Positions 57,307 to 64,000 of a DNA stretch of 64,000 nucleotides are shown in pieces. The notes under the pieces were generated by a model. The model made no database searches, was not told the DNA's origin, and worked only from the letters and a program-made list of their open reading frames with translations. The stretch covers positions 744,001-808,000 of the forward strand of contig NZ_PSTZ01000007.1 in assembly GCF_002931555.1 (NCBI RefSeq), written 5' to 3'. Each line of letters begins with the position of its first letter. Position 1 is the first letter of the stretch. This DNA is from Pseudoclavibacter sp. RFBB5. GTDB taxonomy: Bacteria; Actinomycetota; Actinomycetes; Actinomycetales; Microbacteriaceae. The translations under genes were made by a program, and so were the position numbers.

Positions 57307-57308
57307 CC

Positions 57309-58370
57309 GTGGCTCGCTCACTCGGCGACGCGTTCGACGCCTACGGCGACTGGGACGAGGACGACTTCCGGGGGCGCCCGAACCCCAAGGCGAACAGGCC
57401 CCGATCGAAGCAGCGTCCGAAGCACTCCGACGCCGTGACCGGACGCGTCGTGACCGTCGACCGCGGACGCTACACGGTGCTGCTCGACGAGGGCACGCCG
57501 GAGGAGCGAACCGTCACCGCCGCCAAGGCGCGAGAGATCGGCCGGACGGCGATCGTCACGGGAGACCTCGTCGACATCGTCGGCGACACGACCGGCGACG
57601 CCGGCAGCCTCTCCCGCATCGTGCGCATCGTCGAACGCAAGACGCTCCTCCGCCGCAGCGCGGACGACACCGACCAGGTCGAGCGCGTCATCGTCGCAAA
57701 CGCCGACCAGATGCTCGTCGTCGCGGCGACAGCGCAGCCGGAGCCGCGACCACGACTCATCGACCGCTACCTCGTGGCGGCCCTCGACGCGGGCATCCAG
57801 CCCCTCCTCGTGCTCACCAAGACGGACGTGGCGCCCGCTGACGAGCTGCGCGCGCTCGTCGAGCCCCTCGGCGTGAAGGTCTTCGAGTCTCGCCCGGGAG
57901 GCGAGCCCATCGACGAGCTCCGAGCGGCGCTCACCGGGCACACGACCGTCGCCGTCGGCCATTCCGGCGTCGGGAAGTCGACGCTCGTGAACGCGCTCGT
58001 ACCCGGCACGCTCCGCGAGACGGGAGTCGTCAACGCCGTCACCGGTCGCGGCAGGCACACCTCCTCATCCACCCTCGCCGTTCGGATCGAGGACGCCGAG
58101 GGCCGCACCGGCTGGATCATCGACACACCCGGAGTCCGGTCATTCGGACTCGGGCACGTCGATCGCGACAACGTGCTGCGCGGCTTCACCGAACTCGCCG
58201 ACATCGCCGAGGACTGCCCGCGCGGATGCACGCACCGGGCCGACGCCCCGGACTGCGCGCTCGACGACGCTGCGCGTGACGGCGAGCTCGACGAGGCTGG
58301 CATCGCCAGGCTCGACTCGCTGCGACGCCTGTTCATGTCGCTCGACCAGGCGGCCGACGCGAGCTACTAG
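57309..58370 (+). CDS. rsgA: Ribosome small-subunit GTPase RsgA (YjeQ)
   Basis: 353 residues from GTG 57309, two nucleotides after the aroA stop. It has an OB-fold N-domain (DAVTGRVVTVDRGRYTVLL), then the circularly permuted GTPase with G4 (VLTKTD) first, G1 (GHSGVGKST) near residue 216 and the G3-like IIDTPGVRSFGL. A C-terminal zinc knuckle has CPRGCTHRADAPDC. It matures the 30S subunit. It is translationally coupled to aroA. Confidence 0.95.
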   Translation: MARSLGDAFDAYGDWDEDDFRGRPNPKANRPRSKQRPKHSDAVTGRVVTVDRGRYTVLLDEGTPEERTVTAAKAREIGRTAIVTGDLVDIVGDTTGDAGSLSRIVRIVERKTLLRRSADDTDQVERVIVANADQMLVVAATAQPEPRPRLIDRYLVAALDAGIQPLLVLTKTDVAPADELRALVEPLGVKVFESRPGGEPIDELRAALTGHTTVAVGHSGVGKSTLVNALVPGTLRETGVVNAVTGRGRHTSSSTLAVRIEDAEGRTGWIIDTPGVRSFGLGHVDRDNVLRGFTELADIAEDCPRGCTHRADAPDCALDDAARDGELDEAGIARLDSLRRLFMSLDQAADASY

Positions 58371-58383
58371 CTGGCCCCTGGCC

Positions 58384-58389
58384 TAGGCT
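58384..58389 (+). promoter_or_regulatory. -10 element (TAGGCT) of a leaderless promoter for hisN
   Basis: TAGGCT is 6 nt upstream of GTG 58396, matching the spacing seen before other leaderless starts in this window. No ribosome site is seen before the GTG. Confidence 0.5.
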
Positions 58390-58395
58390 GACCGT

Positions 58396-59211
58396 GTGGC
58401 CACCGAACTCCTGCACCCGCTCTCCTCCGACCTCCGCCTCGCACGAGAGCTCGCCGACATCGCCGATGCGGTCTCGATGCAGCACTTCAACTCGCGCTCG
58501 CTCGGGGTGTACGAGAAAGAGGACCGGACGCCGGTGACCGACGCGGACCGGGCCGTCGAGCAGGCCCTGCGCGCGCGCCTCGCGGAGACCCGCCCGAGCG
58601 ACTCCATCCTCGGCGAGGAGTACGGCTCGCAGGGCACCTCCCGCCGGCAGTGGATCATCGACCCGATCGACGGCACCGCCAACTTCATGCGCGGCATCCC
58701 GATCTGGGCGACCCTGATCTCGCTGGTCATCGACGGCGTTCCCGAGGTGGGTGTCGTGTCGGCACCCGGCCTCAACAGGCGCTGGTGGGGCGCGACCGGC
58801 CAGGGTGCGTACCTCGACGACGACCTCAGCGACCGCGATGTCGCCACCGACCGGCGCATTCAGGTGAGCGCCGTCGACGAGCTCGAACGGGCATCCCTCA
58901 GCTACAACAGCCTCAAGGGCTGGGATGACGCGGGCCGCTCAGCGCAGCTGCTCGAGTTCAGCCGAGCCATCTGGCGCACGCGCGCCGTCGGCGAGGTCTG
59001 GTCCTACATGCTCGTCGCGGAGGGCGCGCTCGAGATCGCGGGAGAGTTCGATCTGCAGCCGTACGACATGGCCGCGATCGTGCCGATCGTCGTGGAGGCA
59101 GGCGGCACGTTCACCAGCATGGACGGGGAAGAAGGACCGTGGCACGGCAGTGCGCTCGCCACGAATGGCCTTCTGCACGATCAGGCGCTCAAGGCCCTCG
59201 CAGCCCGCTGA
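58396..59211 (+). CDS. hisN: Histidinol-phosphatase, inositol-monophosphatase family
   Basis: 271 residues. The IMPase metal-binding motifs are ILGEEYGSQG (Glu), WIIDPIDGTANFMRG (Asp-x-Ile-Asp-Gly) and LQPYDMAAIVPIVVEAGG (Asp). It is probably the HisN-type phosphatase of histidine synthesis, which lies next to aroA-rsgA in related genomes; other sugar phosphates are possible substrates. GTG 58396 follows a TAGGCT element by 6 nt. Confidence 0.9.
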   Translation: MATELLHPLSSDLRLARELADIADAVSMQHFNSRSLGVYEKEDRTPVTDADRAVEQALRARLAETRPSDSILGEEYGSQGTSRRQWIIDPIDGTANFMRGIPIWATLISLVIDGVPEVGVVSAPGLNRRWWGATGQGAYLDDDLSDRDVATDRRIQVSAVDELERASLSYNSLKGWDDAGRSAQLLEFSRAIWRTRAVGEVWSYMLVAEGALEIAGEFDLQPYDMAAIVPIVVEAGGTFTSMDGEEGPWHGSALATNGLLHDQALKALAAR

Positions 59212-59242
59212 TCCGGTTCGCGACTCGGCCGGAGATCAGACG

Positions 59243-60787
59243 TCACTCCCCCACTGGCTGCTCGCGCTGGCGTCGCCGATGCCCGACAAGGTCCACGACG
59301 GCGACCACGAGCGTGAGACAGGCCAGGCAGATGACCACGAGCAGGCCGCCGGCGACGGACGTCTTGTAGGCCTCCTGCACGACAGGCGAACTCGTGTCCT
59401 GCACGGCTCCCGTGACCTGCAGGGCGGCGACCCCCGCGAAGAAGACGGAGCTGCCGATCGCCAAGCCCATGGCGTTGCCGAGGCGCTGCCCGACCTGCGC
59501 GAACGAGCCCGCGATGCCCGCCTGCTCGACGGGGACGTGCAGGAGCATCCGCATCTGGTTCGCCCCCATCACCAGCCCCGCGCCCGCACCCGAGATGACC
59601 AGCGACGCGCTGACCAGGTAGGGCGACAGCGCCGGCTCAGCCAGCTGGGTCACGACGAGCACCACGCTGTAGCCCACAACGAACAGCGCGACGCCGACGG
59701 CGACGAGCGTGGCCCCGTGCTGGAACGTCCACTTGCCCGACACGGCTGCCACGACCGCCGAGGTGAGCGCGTACGGGACCGAGACGGCACCGACCAGCAC
59801 GGCCGGGTGTCCGAGCCCCTGCTGCAGAAACAGCGTCACGAGCAGGAAGCCGACGGGCATCGCGGCGAAGAACAGCGTCGTGATGAGCACCCCGTAGCGA
59901 TACGAGGGCGTGCGGAAGAGCGCGAAGTCGACGACGGGCGTCTTCCCGATCCGGAGGTAGCGCCGTTCCCAGAGGATGAACGCGACGAAGAAGCCGAGCG
60001 CTGGGGCGAGCAGCCACCACCGGGCCGGGTCGTCAGTGTCCCGCCCCGACGTCAGCACGAATGGGAGCATCGTCGTCAGCACGGCCAGCCCGAGGAGGGC
60101 GACGCCGAAGAGGTCGAGCGTCTGCCCCTTCGCCACTTCCTGCCTCGATGGGAGTAGCCGCCAGGCGAACGGCAGCACGACAAGGGCGAGGGGCACGTTC
60201 ATCGCGAAAGTCCAGCGCCAGCCGGCCTCCTCCCCCAGCAGGCCGATGAGCAAGCCGCCGATCGTCGGACCGAACGCCGTGCCGAGCCCGACGATGGCGC
60301 CGAAGATCCCGAAGGCCCGCCCACGCTCCTGGCCCGTGAAGAGCTGCTGGATGAGGCCGAGCACCTGCGGCATCAGGATGCCGGCGGCGAAACCCTGCAG
60401 GATTCGACCGCCGATCAGCATCTCGGTGCTCACACTCAGCGCGCACACGAGCGACGCGAGCCCGAAGGCGACGAGACCAATCAGGAACAGGCGCTTGCGA
60501 TTCCACAGGTCGCCGAGTCGCCCCGAGGGAACCAGCAGGATTCCGAATGCCAGCACGTAGCCGGCGACGATGAGCTGCACGTCGGAGGAGGCCGCGCCGA
60601 GCGTGTGCTCGATCGGGCCGAGCGTGACGTTGACCTTGGCCAGATCGAGGATCGTGAGCACGGCGACCGCCGCGCACACCGCAAAGGCGGGCCAGCGGGA
60701 GGCCTCCTGGGGTGCTGTGGCGGAGGAGGAGGGTCCACCCTGCCGGACGGTCGACTGCTGGGTGGGGGAACTCGCGTCTGCAGACAT
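59243..60787 (-). CDS. MFS transporter, DHA2 (EmrB/QacA-type) family
   Basis: 514 residues with about 14 hydrophobic spans. FAVCAAVAVLTILDLAKVNVTLGPIEHTL is the start of span 1 with the acidic motif D1 pattern, RLGDLWNRKRLFLIG is motif A, and GLGTAFGPTIGGLLIGLLG is motif C of drug-proton antiporters. The substrate is unknown. A TAGCAT element lies 9 nt before the ATG. It is convergent with hisN and divergent from the lipoprotein gene. Confidence 0.9.
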   Translation of the reverse strand: MSADASSPTQQSTVRQGGPSSSATAPQEASRWPAFAVCAAVAVLTILDLAKVNVTLGPIEHTLGAASSDVQLIVAGYVLAFGILLVPSGRLGDLWNRKRLFLIGLVAFGLASLVCALSVSTEMLIGGRILQGFAAGILMPQVLGLIQQLFTGQERGRAFGIFGAIVGLGTAFGPTIGGLLIGLLGEEAGWRWTFAMNVPLALVVLPFAWRLLPSRQEVAKGQTLDLFGVALLGLAVLTTMLPFVLTSGRDTDDPARWWLLAPALGFFVAFILWERRYLRIGKTPVVDFALFRTPSYRYGVLITTLFFAAMPVGFLLVTLFLQQGLGHPAVLVGAVSVPYALTSAVVAAVSGKWTFQHGATLVAVGVALFVVGYSVVLVVTQLAEPALSPYLVSASLVISGAGAGLVMGANQMRMLLHVPVEQAGIAGSFAQVGQRLGNAMGLAIGSSVFFAGVAALQVTGAVQDTSSPVVQEAYKTSVAGGLLVVICLACLTLVVAVVDLVGHRRRQREQPVGE

Positions 60788-60874
60788 AGGGAGCCAATGC
60801 TACGCCCGCGGGACGACACGCCAGGGTGGCAGCAACTGCGATCGCCTCAGTGGTGATCTTCGGGAACACGGCAA

Positions 60875-60880
60875 TACACT
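60875..60880 (+). promoter_or_regulatory. Possible -10 element (TACACT) for the lipoprotein gene
   Basis: TACACT lies 69 nt before the ATG of the first lipoprotein gene. Support is only the hexamer and its position in the divergent intergenic region. Confidence 0.25.
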
Positions 60881-60949
60881 GGTCGCGTCGCGTCTGCAGG
60901 AGCGGCAACAGGACCTCTGAACCGATGTTCACCCCCAAGAGGAGCAACG

Positions 60950-61525
60950 ATGCGAACCGCCGCCGTACGAAGCGCCGCTGGCGCGTCCCTGGGGCTCGCC
61001 GCCCTCCTGCTCCTCAGTGGATGCACCCTCGTGACGACACTGGCCAGTGGGGGCTCCGACCCCGTGGTGACGACGACGTCGACGTCCACTGCCGAGGAGA
61101 CCGAGTCGGCCACGCCCACCGCATCCGAGACGGCAACACCAACACCAACCGCGGTGGCTGGCACGATGACCGGCATCGAGGACCTCGCGGTCGGCGACTG
61201 CTTCGACCTCGAATCGGATTCCGACGACGCTGAGCTCTTCCCGAACTGCGACTCGCTGCACACGTACGAGGCGTATCACTCCGAGAACATGTCGGGCGGT
61301 GACACCTTCCCCGGCGACTCGGCGATCGACACTGCCCTCGAGTACATCTGCTCCGCAGCGTTCACGGGCTTCATCGGGGCGGAGCCGTTCCTGACCGAAT
61401 GGAACTACACGGGCATCGTGCCGAGCGCCGAGTCATGGGCCAGCGGCGACCGAGAAGTGCTGTGCATCGTGACGCCCCTCGACGGTCAGGCCACTGCGGG
61501 GACGGCTGCGGGTTCCGCCAGCTAG
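60950..61525 (+). CDS. Septum-formation-family lipoprotein
   Basis: 191 residues. A signal peptide ends in the lipobox LLSGC with Cys25. A Thr/Ser/Pro/Glu-rich linker (about 40-70) follows, then the septum-formation-type domain with VGDCFDLESDSDD, HTYEAYHSENM, a Phe-Pro-Gly turn (TFPGDS), FTGFIG, and WASGDREVLCIV near the end. It is anchored to the outer face of the membrane. The family is actinobacterial and its molecular role is not established. A GAGGAG site precedes ATG 60950. A paralogue starts 10 nt downstream. Confidence 0.85.
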   Translation: MRTAAVRSAAGASLGLAALLLLSGCTLVTTLASGGSDPVVTTTSTSTAEETESATPTASETATPTPTAVAGTMTGIEDLAVGDCFDLESDSDDAELFPNCDSLHTYEAYHSENMSGGDTFPGDSAIDTALEYICSAAFTGFIGAEPFLTEWNYTGIVPSAESWASGDREVLCIVTPLDGQATAGTAAGSAS

Positions 61526-61528
61526 CCT
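61523..61528 (+). promoter_or_regulatory. -10 element (TAGCCT) of a leaderless promoter
   Basis: TAGCCT overlaps the stop codon of the first lipoprotein gene and is 6 nt upstream of GTG 61535, so the second lipoprotein gene can be transcribed on its own. Confidence 0.5.
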
Positions 61529-61534
61529 GGTGGG

Positions 61535-61978
61535 GTGTCCTCCCGAATCCCCGCAACGCTCTTGGCCGTGCTCGTCGTCAGCGGAGCGCTGACGGCCTGT
61601 GCGAGCTCCCCGGAGACGCCCCGCGTGGTTCCGATCACGGATGTGAGAGCTGGCGATTGCTTCTCGTCGGACGCGGACCTCACCGTTGCGACGCTTGCGG
61701 CGTCGTGCGCGGACCCACACCTCTACGAGGTGCTCTCGGTGGCACCGAGCGAACTCGGTGAGGCGTTCCCGGGCGATGACGCTCTGGCCTCCGAAGCGGA
61801 TGCACGGTGCTCAGCTCAGTTCGCCGAGCTCGGGCGAGACGCGGTCGCGGGCCTCACTGCGCTGCATCTTGTTCCGAGCGAACGGAGCTGGAGCGAGGGC
61901 GACCGCAACCTGGTCTGCCTCATTGCAAGCAGCAAGGGTGACGAGCTGAGCGGCTCACGCCTGCCGACCAACGGCTAG
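61535..61978 (+). CDS. Septum-formation-family lipoprotein (paralogue)
   Basis: 147 residues from GTG 61535. The signal peptide ends ALTAC with Cys22. It keeps the family landmarks: RAGDCFSSDADL, CADPHLYEVLSV, EAFPGDDAL, a central Cys (ADARCSAQF) and WSEGDRNLVCLIAS. It lacks the long Thr/Ser linker of its neighbour. The pair probably arose by duplication. Its function is unknown beyond envelope localisation. Confidence 0.82.
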   Translation: MSSRIPATLLAVLVVSGALTACASSPETPRVVPITDVRAGDCFSSDADLTVATLAASCADPHLYEVLSVAPSELGEAFPGDDALASEADARCSAQFAELGRDAVAGLTALHLVPSERSWSEGDRNLVCLIASSKGDELSGSRLPTNG

Positions 61979-62040
61979 GTTCCGTTTCCTGGCGGGCCTG
62001 CCGCCTGTGGACAGCGGCGGCGCGTGTCGGAGGTGCCGGG

Positions 62041-62046
62041 TAGCGT
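62041..62046 (+). promoter_or_regulatory. Possible -10 element (TAGCGT) for the TagA-like gene
   Basis: TAGCGT lies 89 nt upstream of TTG 62136, which would give a leader of about 80 nt. Weak support. Confidence 0.25.
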
Positions 62047-62135
62047 TCTGCGCACAGCAGGTTCTCGATCAGCGCCGTCCGTGTCCCTTCCGGTTCGCGG
62101 AGATTGCAGGATTCCGCATCCGGAGAGGAAAGCCC

Positions 62136-62750
62136 TTGCCAGCTACCAGCATCACCCCTGACCTCGTCGTCGGCGAGGATGGCCTCGCCCGGCCGCTGTG
62201 GGCGAGCCGCGACGAGCTGCTCATGCAGTACTACGACACGGAATGGGGCATGCCCGTCACCGACGAGCGTGGCGTCTTCGAGCGGTTGTGCCTCGAGATC
62301 TTCCAGTCCGGGCTCTCTTGGCGCCTCATCCTGCAGCGGAGGCCGTTGCTGCGCGAGGCGTTCGCAGGTTTCGACGTCGACGCGGTGGCCGGGTTCGGCG
62401 ATGACGACTTCGAGCGACTGATGAGCGACCCCGGAGTGATCCGGAACCGACTGAAGATCTCGTCGGTCATGAGGAACGCTCGCGCGACGGTCGCGCTGCG
62501 CGAGAGCGAGCCACTCAACGAACTGGTCTGGGGCGCCAAGCCGACGACAACGCCGAGACCCGCGTCAGCGGCAGACGTGCCCAGCTCCAGCGACGAGTCG
62601 CGACAGCTCACGAAGAGTCTCAAGGCGCGCGGCTTCAGCTTCGTCGGCCCAACCAACCTTTTCGCCCTCATGGAGGCCATCGGCATCGTCGACACGCACC
62701 TCGTCGGCAGCCATCGTCGCGGTACATCCGGCGTGTGGCCGGCGGACTGA
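62136..62750 (+). CDS. DNA-3-methyladenine glycosylase I-like protein with degenerate zinc site
   Basis: 204 residues from TTG 62136, chosen because GGAGAGGAA lies just upstream and the frame before it is not family-like. It aligns along its length with E. coli Tag: YYDTEWGMPV, FERLCLEIFQSGLSW (catalytic Glu and Trp kept), PGVIRNRLKISSVMRNARA and KSLKARGFSFVGPT. Of the four zinc ligands in E. coli Tag, three are replaced (Cys4, His17 to Tyr, Cys179 to Ser) and only His175 remains (VDTHLVGSHRR). It may be a structural variant without zinc, or a glycosylase with altered specificity. Confidence 0.85.
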   Translation: MPATSITPDLVVGEDGLARPLWASRDELLMQYYDTEWGMPVTDERGVFERLCLEIFQSGLSWRLILQRRPLLREAFAGFDVDAVAGFGDDDFERLMSDPGVIRNRLKISSVMRNARATVALRESEPLNELVWGAKPTTTPRPASAADVPSSSDESRQLTKSLKARGFSFVGPTNLFALMEAIGIVDTHLVGSHRRGTSGVWPAD

Positions 62751-62780
62751 GCCAGGCACCGCACACTGCAGACAACAAAA

Positions 62781-62815
62781 CCCCGACTCCCCAGTGTTCA
62801 ACTGGGCAGTCGGGG
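62781..62815 (-). terminator. Rho-independent terminator read on the minus strand, possibly of a lost ssrA
   Basis: Arms 62781-62794 and 62802-62815 form a 14-bp stem with one mismatch. On the minus strand it is followed by TTTTGTT, a proper T tract. No minus-strand gene ends here except the ssrA-like 3' end at 62840. It can also act after the TagA-like gene in the other direction. Confidence 0.75.
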
Positions 62816-62839
62816 CCTTCGCTCATGACGTGGGTTTCG

Positions 62840-62870
62840 TGGAGATGGGGGGAATCGAACTCGCGCCGGA
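62840..62870 (-). other. tmRNA (ssrA) 3'-end remnant, probable attachment-site scar
   Basis: Read on the minus strand, this segment is nearly identical to the 3' end of bacterial tmRNA: a GTTCGATTCC T-loop followed by the acceptor strand CATCTCCA. The T-stem is damaged by mismatches. The 5' two-thirds of tmRNA is absent on the right, where protein-coding frames lie instead. The 3' end of ssrA is a common integration site, so I read this as a duplicated att half. It is followed on the minus strand by a T-rich terminator. Confidence 0.6.
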
Positions 62871-62983
62871 CCCCCGGAACGACGCGAGCAGTCTCTCGCA
62901 CCCCGTCGTTCCAGGGGTTGGCAAGAGTGACGGGGGGTGCGAGGGAGGGCCAAGTTTCGCGAAGTGTGGGCAGAATGTGGGCA
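62871..62983. repeat. Nested inverted repeats and short direct repeats beside the ssrA scar
   Basis: CCCCCGGAACGACG (62871-62884) pairs with CGTCGTTCCAGGGG (62905-62918), one mismatch. CTCGCACCCCGTC pairs imperfectly with GACGGGGGGTGCGAG further right. TGTGGGCA occurs at 62965-62972 and again at 62976-62983, an 11-bp period typical of integrase arm sites. The arrangement fits an attachment region; no integrase gene is inside the window. Confidence 0.5.
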
Positions 62984-63025
62984 CGGTAAGGCCCGCTGTC
63001 GGTGGCCTGTGCGAACATCCCCGGG

Positions 63026-63538
63026 ATGAACGAACCAGCTGTGCAGGTCACCGCCGACGTCGCCCTCGAGTCGCTCGCGCTGCGGTGCGAGACCGTCGCC
63101 GAGCGGGTTGACTCGAAGTGGACGAAGCGCATCGTCTGCTGGCGTCCCGTCGCGACCCGCCCCGTGGACGACATGTCATGGCTCATCTGGGGCGAGACGC
63201 CCCCGCTACGAGAGGTCGACGGCGTGCTCGTGCCGGTGCCCGTGACTGTCGACGGCGACTCCTACGAGCCGATCATCCTCGAACCGCTCGAGGTGTTCGA
63301 CGCATGGCTCGAGCTGCTGCAATGGGTGACCGAAGGCGACGTGCGCGCCGAGGTGCGCCACGCGCTCGATGCCGGGACCATGAGCCAGAAGGAGTGGGCG
63401 ATCTCCCACGGCAACGCGCAGATCCGCGGCACCGTCACGCTCGAAGGCGACGCCCTGGCCGCCGAGCGCCTCGCGTCCGAGCTTTCGATCGCGCTGCTCT
63501 ACATGGCGCAGCGGGCTACGAGGAAGAAAGGCTGGTGA
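63026..63538 (+). CDS. Hypothetical protein, not recognised
   Basis: 170 residues from ATG 63026. It is acidic and soluble, with Trp-rich segments (RIVCWRPVATRP, DDMSWLIWGETPP) and a C-terminal helix (AAERLASELSIALLYMAQRATRK). There is no signal peptide or known motif. The residues AGTMSQKEWAISHGNAQIRG suggest a short helix-turn element, but I would not call DNA binding. It is the first gene beyond the ssrA scar and may be cargo of an integrated element. The ribosome site is weak. Confidence 0.6.
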   Translation: MNEPAVQVTADVALESLALRCETVAERVDSKWTKRIVCWRPVATRPVDDMSWLIWGETPPLREVDGVLVPVPVTVDGDSYEPIILEPLEVFDAWLELLQWVTEGDVRAEVRHALDAGTMSQKEWAISHGNAQIRGTVTLEGDALAAERLASELSIALLYMAQRATRKKGW

Positions 63539-63648
63539 GCCTCCTCGCGGTCGTTGGGCGGCTATGTCGCCCGGGATGCTGGCTCTTCGAGGTCATCTGA
63601 AGCCGTCAGAGATGTAGCGCACCCGTAGGCAACCGAGAACGCCGCGGT

Positions 63649-63654
63649 TACTGT
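63649..63654 (+). promoter_or_regulatory. -10 element (TACTGT) of a leaderless promoter
   Basis: TACTGT is 6 nt upstream of ATG 63661, the same spacing as at hisN and the second lipoprotein gene. Confidence 0.45.
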
Positions 63655-63660
63655 AGGGGT

Positions 63661-63867
63661 ATGACCACGATCACTGTTCCCGATGAGCAGCTCCTCGAGC
63701 TCGTCGCATGTGCCGTGGTTGCAGACGAGGTTGAATCGCCCTACGATCTGGAAGTCCTCCGGTCTTGGCCTTCACCCGTCCCCGAGATGGTCTCTTTCGT
63801 GCTCACGTTCTGGCGAGACGAGTACCGGGCACCCACGTTCGCGGAATTCGCTACAGCGACGTCCTGA
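63661..63867 (+). CDS. Small hypothetical protein, not recognised
   Basis: 68 residues from ATG 63661, acidic, with TVPDEQLLELVACAVVADEVE at the start and VSFVLTFWRDEYRAPTFAEF near the end. There is no membrane span or metal motif. GC3 is somewhat lower than in the core genes, which fits acquired DNA. The leaderless-type promoter element supports it being real. Its function is unknown. Its last 17 nt overlap an open frame on the other strand. Confidence 0.5.
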   Translation: MTTITVPDEQLLELVACAVVADEVESPYDLEVLRSWPSPVPEMVSFVLTFWRDEYRAPTFAEFATATS

Positions 63868-64000
63868 CCGTCGCTTGGAAGCGCATCAACGTGCACGCTT
63901 CCACTGTGTTCGCCCCGATCTGCCGAAGCGCCGACGAGACCTGTGACATGGGCAGGTGTCGAGCATCGACCCACTGCTCCCATTGCTTCTCCAACAGGCG
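63851..64000 (-). CDS. 3' end of a gene entering from the right edge (partial, not recognised)
   Basis: The minus-strand frame is open from the right edge to TAG at 63851-63853, 49 codons, with about 80 percent GC at third positions. It encodes a plausible C-terminus (LEKQWEQWVDARHLPMSQV, ending QATVRTSL). I found no family match. It is too short to be sure, and it conflicts by 17 nt with the small plus-strand gene. Confidence 0.35.
   Translation of the reverse strand, partial: RLLEKQWEQWVDARHLPMSQVSSALRQIGANTVEACTLMRFQATVRTSL

Noticed and set aside
62840-62925. A complete tRNA gene with T-loop at 62850
   Set aside because: No matching 5' acceptor strand, D-arm or anticodon arm could be folded at tRNA distance.
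62840-63230. A complete tmRNA gene on the minus strand
   Set aside because: The expected 5' end (GGGG-start acceptor strand and GGTTTCGAC box) is not present within about 400 nt, and a coding frame occupies that region.

Overview
The window looks like chromosomal DNA of a high-GC actinobacterium, most likely of the family Microbacteriaceae (inference). The evidence is very high GC at third codon positions, frequent GTG starts, many leaderless-type starts, an E2o/E1o fusion 2-oxoglutarate dehydrogenase (Kgd), a SigR/RsrA-type redox sigma and anti-sigma pair, DUF4192, DUF5684 and DUF2993 proteins, and the actinobacterial chain argS-lysA-hom-thrB-rho-prfA / prmC-sua5-wecA-atpI-atpBEFHAGDC. I found no CRISPR array, intact insertion sequence or rRNA. 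One tRNA is present. The genus cannot be fixed from the sequence alone.

Layout. 1-4.3 kb (minus strand): an FtsK/SpoIIIE-type ATPase cut by the left edge, a DUF4192 protein and a DUF5684 membrane protein with a Pro/Gln/Gly/Tyr tail. 4.5-15.7 kb (minus): yaaA, the complete F1Fo ATP synthase operon, an AtpI-like protein, a WecA/MraY-type transferase, sua5 and prmC. 15.8-17.4 kb (plus): cysK-epsC for cysteine synthesis, placed between prmC and prfA. 17.5-29.1 kb (minus): prfA, rho, thrB, hom, lysA, two DUF2993 proteins, argS and a transglutaminase-like protein. thrC and rpmE, which sit in this chain in other actinobacteria, are missing here. 29.3-32.7 kb (plus): tRNA-Arg(CCG), fmdB, a formamidase and an unusual zinc-ribbon SDR. 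32.8-34 kb (minus): a siderophore-interacting flavoprotein behind a DtxR/IdeR-like iron box, and a small DivIVA-domain protein. 34.2-37.7 kb (plus): a TPM-domain membrane protein, PspA and a small HExxH protein. 37.7-41.5 kb (minus): amidase, ung, an S51-type peptidase-like protein and an SDR. 41.6-44.1 kb (plus): metY-metX. 44.0-50.3 kb (minus): a GT87-type membrane glycosyltransferase, nnrD, two CNNM/CBS proteins and guaB1. 50.4-54.2 kb (plus): kgd. 54.2-55.7 kb (minus): an unknown protein, rsrA-like and sigR-like genes. 55.9-59.2 kb (plus): aroA-rsgA-hisN. 59.2-60.8 kb (minus): an MFS drug transporter. 60.9-62.8 kb (plus): two septum-formation-type lipoproteins and a TagA-like glycosylase. 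62.8-64 kb: an apparent tmRNA (ssrA) 3'-end attachment scar followed by short unknown genes, read here as the edge of an integrated element.

How the genes fit together. Most of the window is core metabolism and translation support: ATP synthesis, Lys/Thr/Met/Cys branches from aspartate and serine, release factor and its methylase, Rho termination, and tRNA modification. hom feeds both thrB and metX/metY. cysK/epsC and metY draw on sulfide, while SigR/RsrA handles thiol stress. The least explained parts are the right-edge element at the ssrA scar, the possible leader controls in front of metY, kgd and divIVA, and several enzymes that lack family-signature residues (the SDR at 31.2 kb, TagA at 62.1 kb, FmdB at 29.5 kb).
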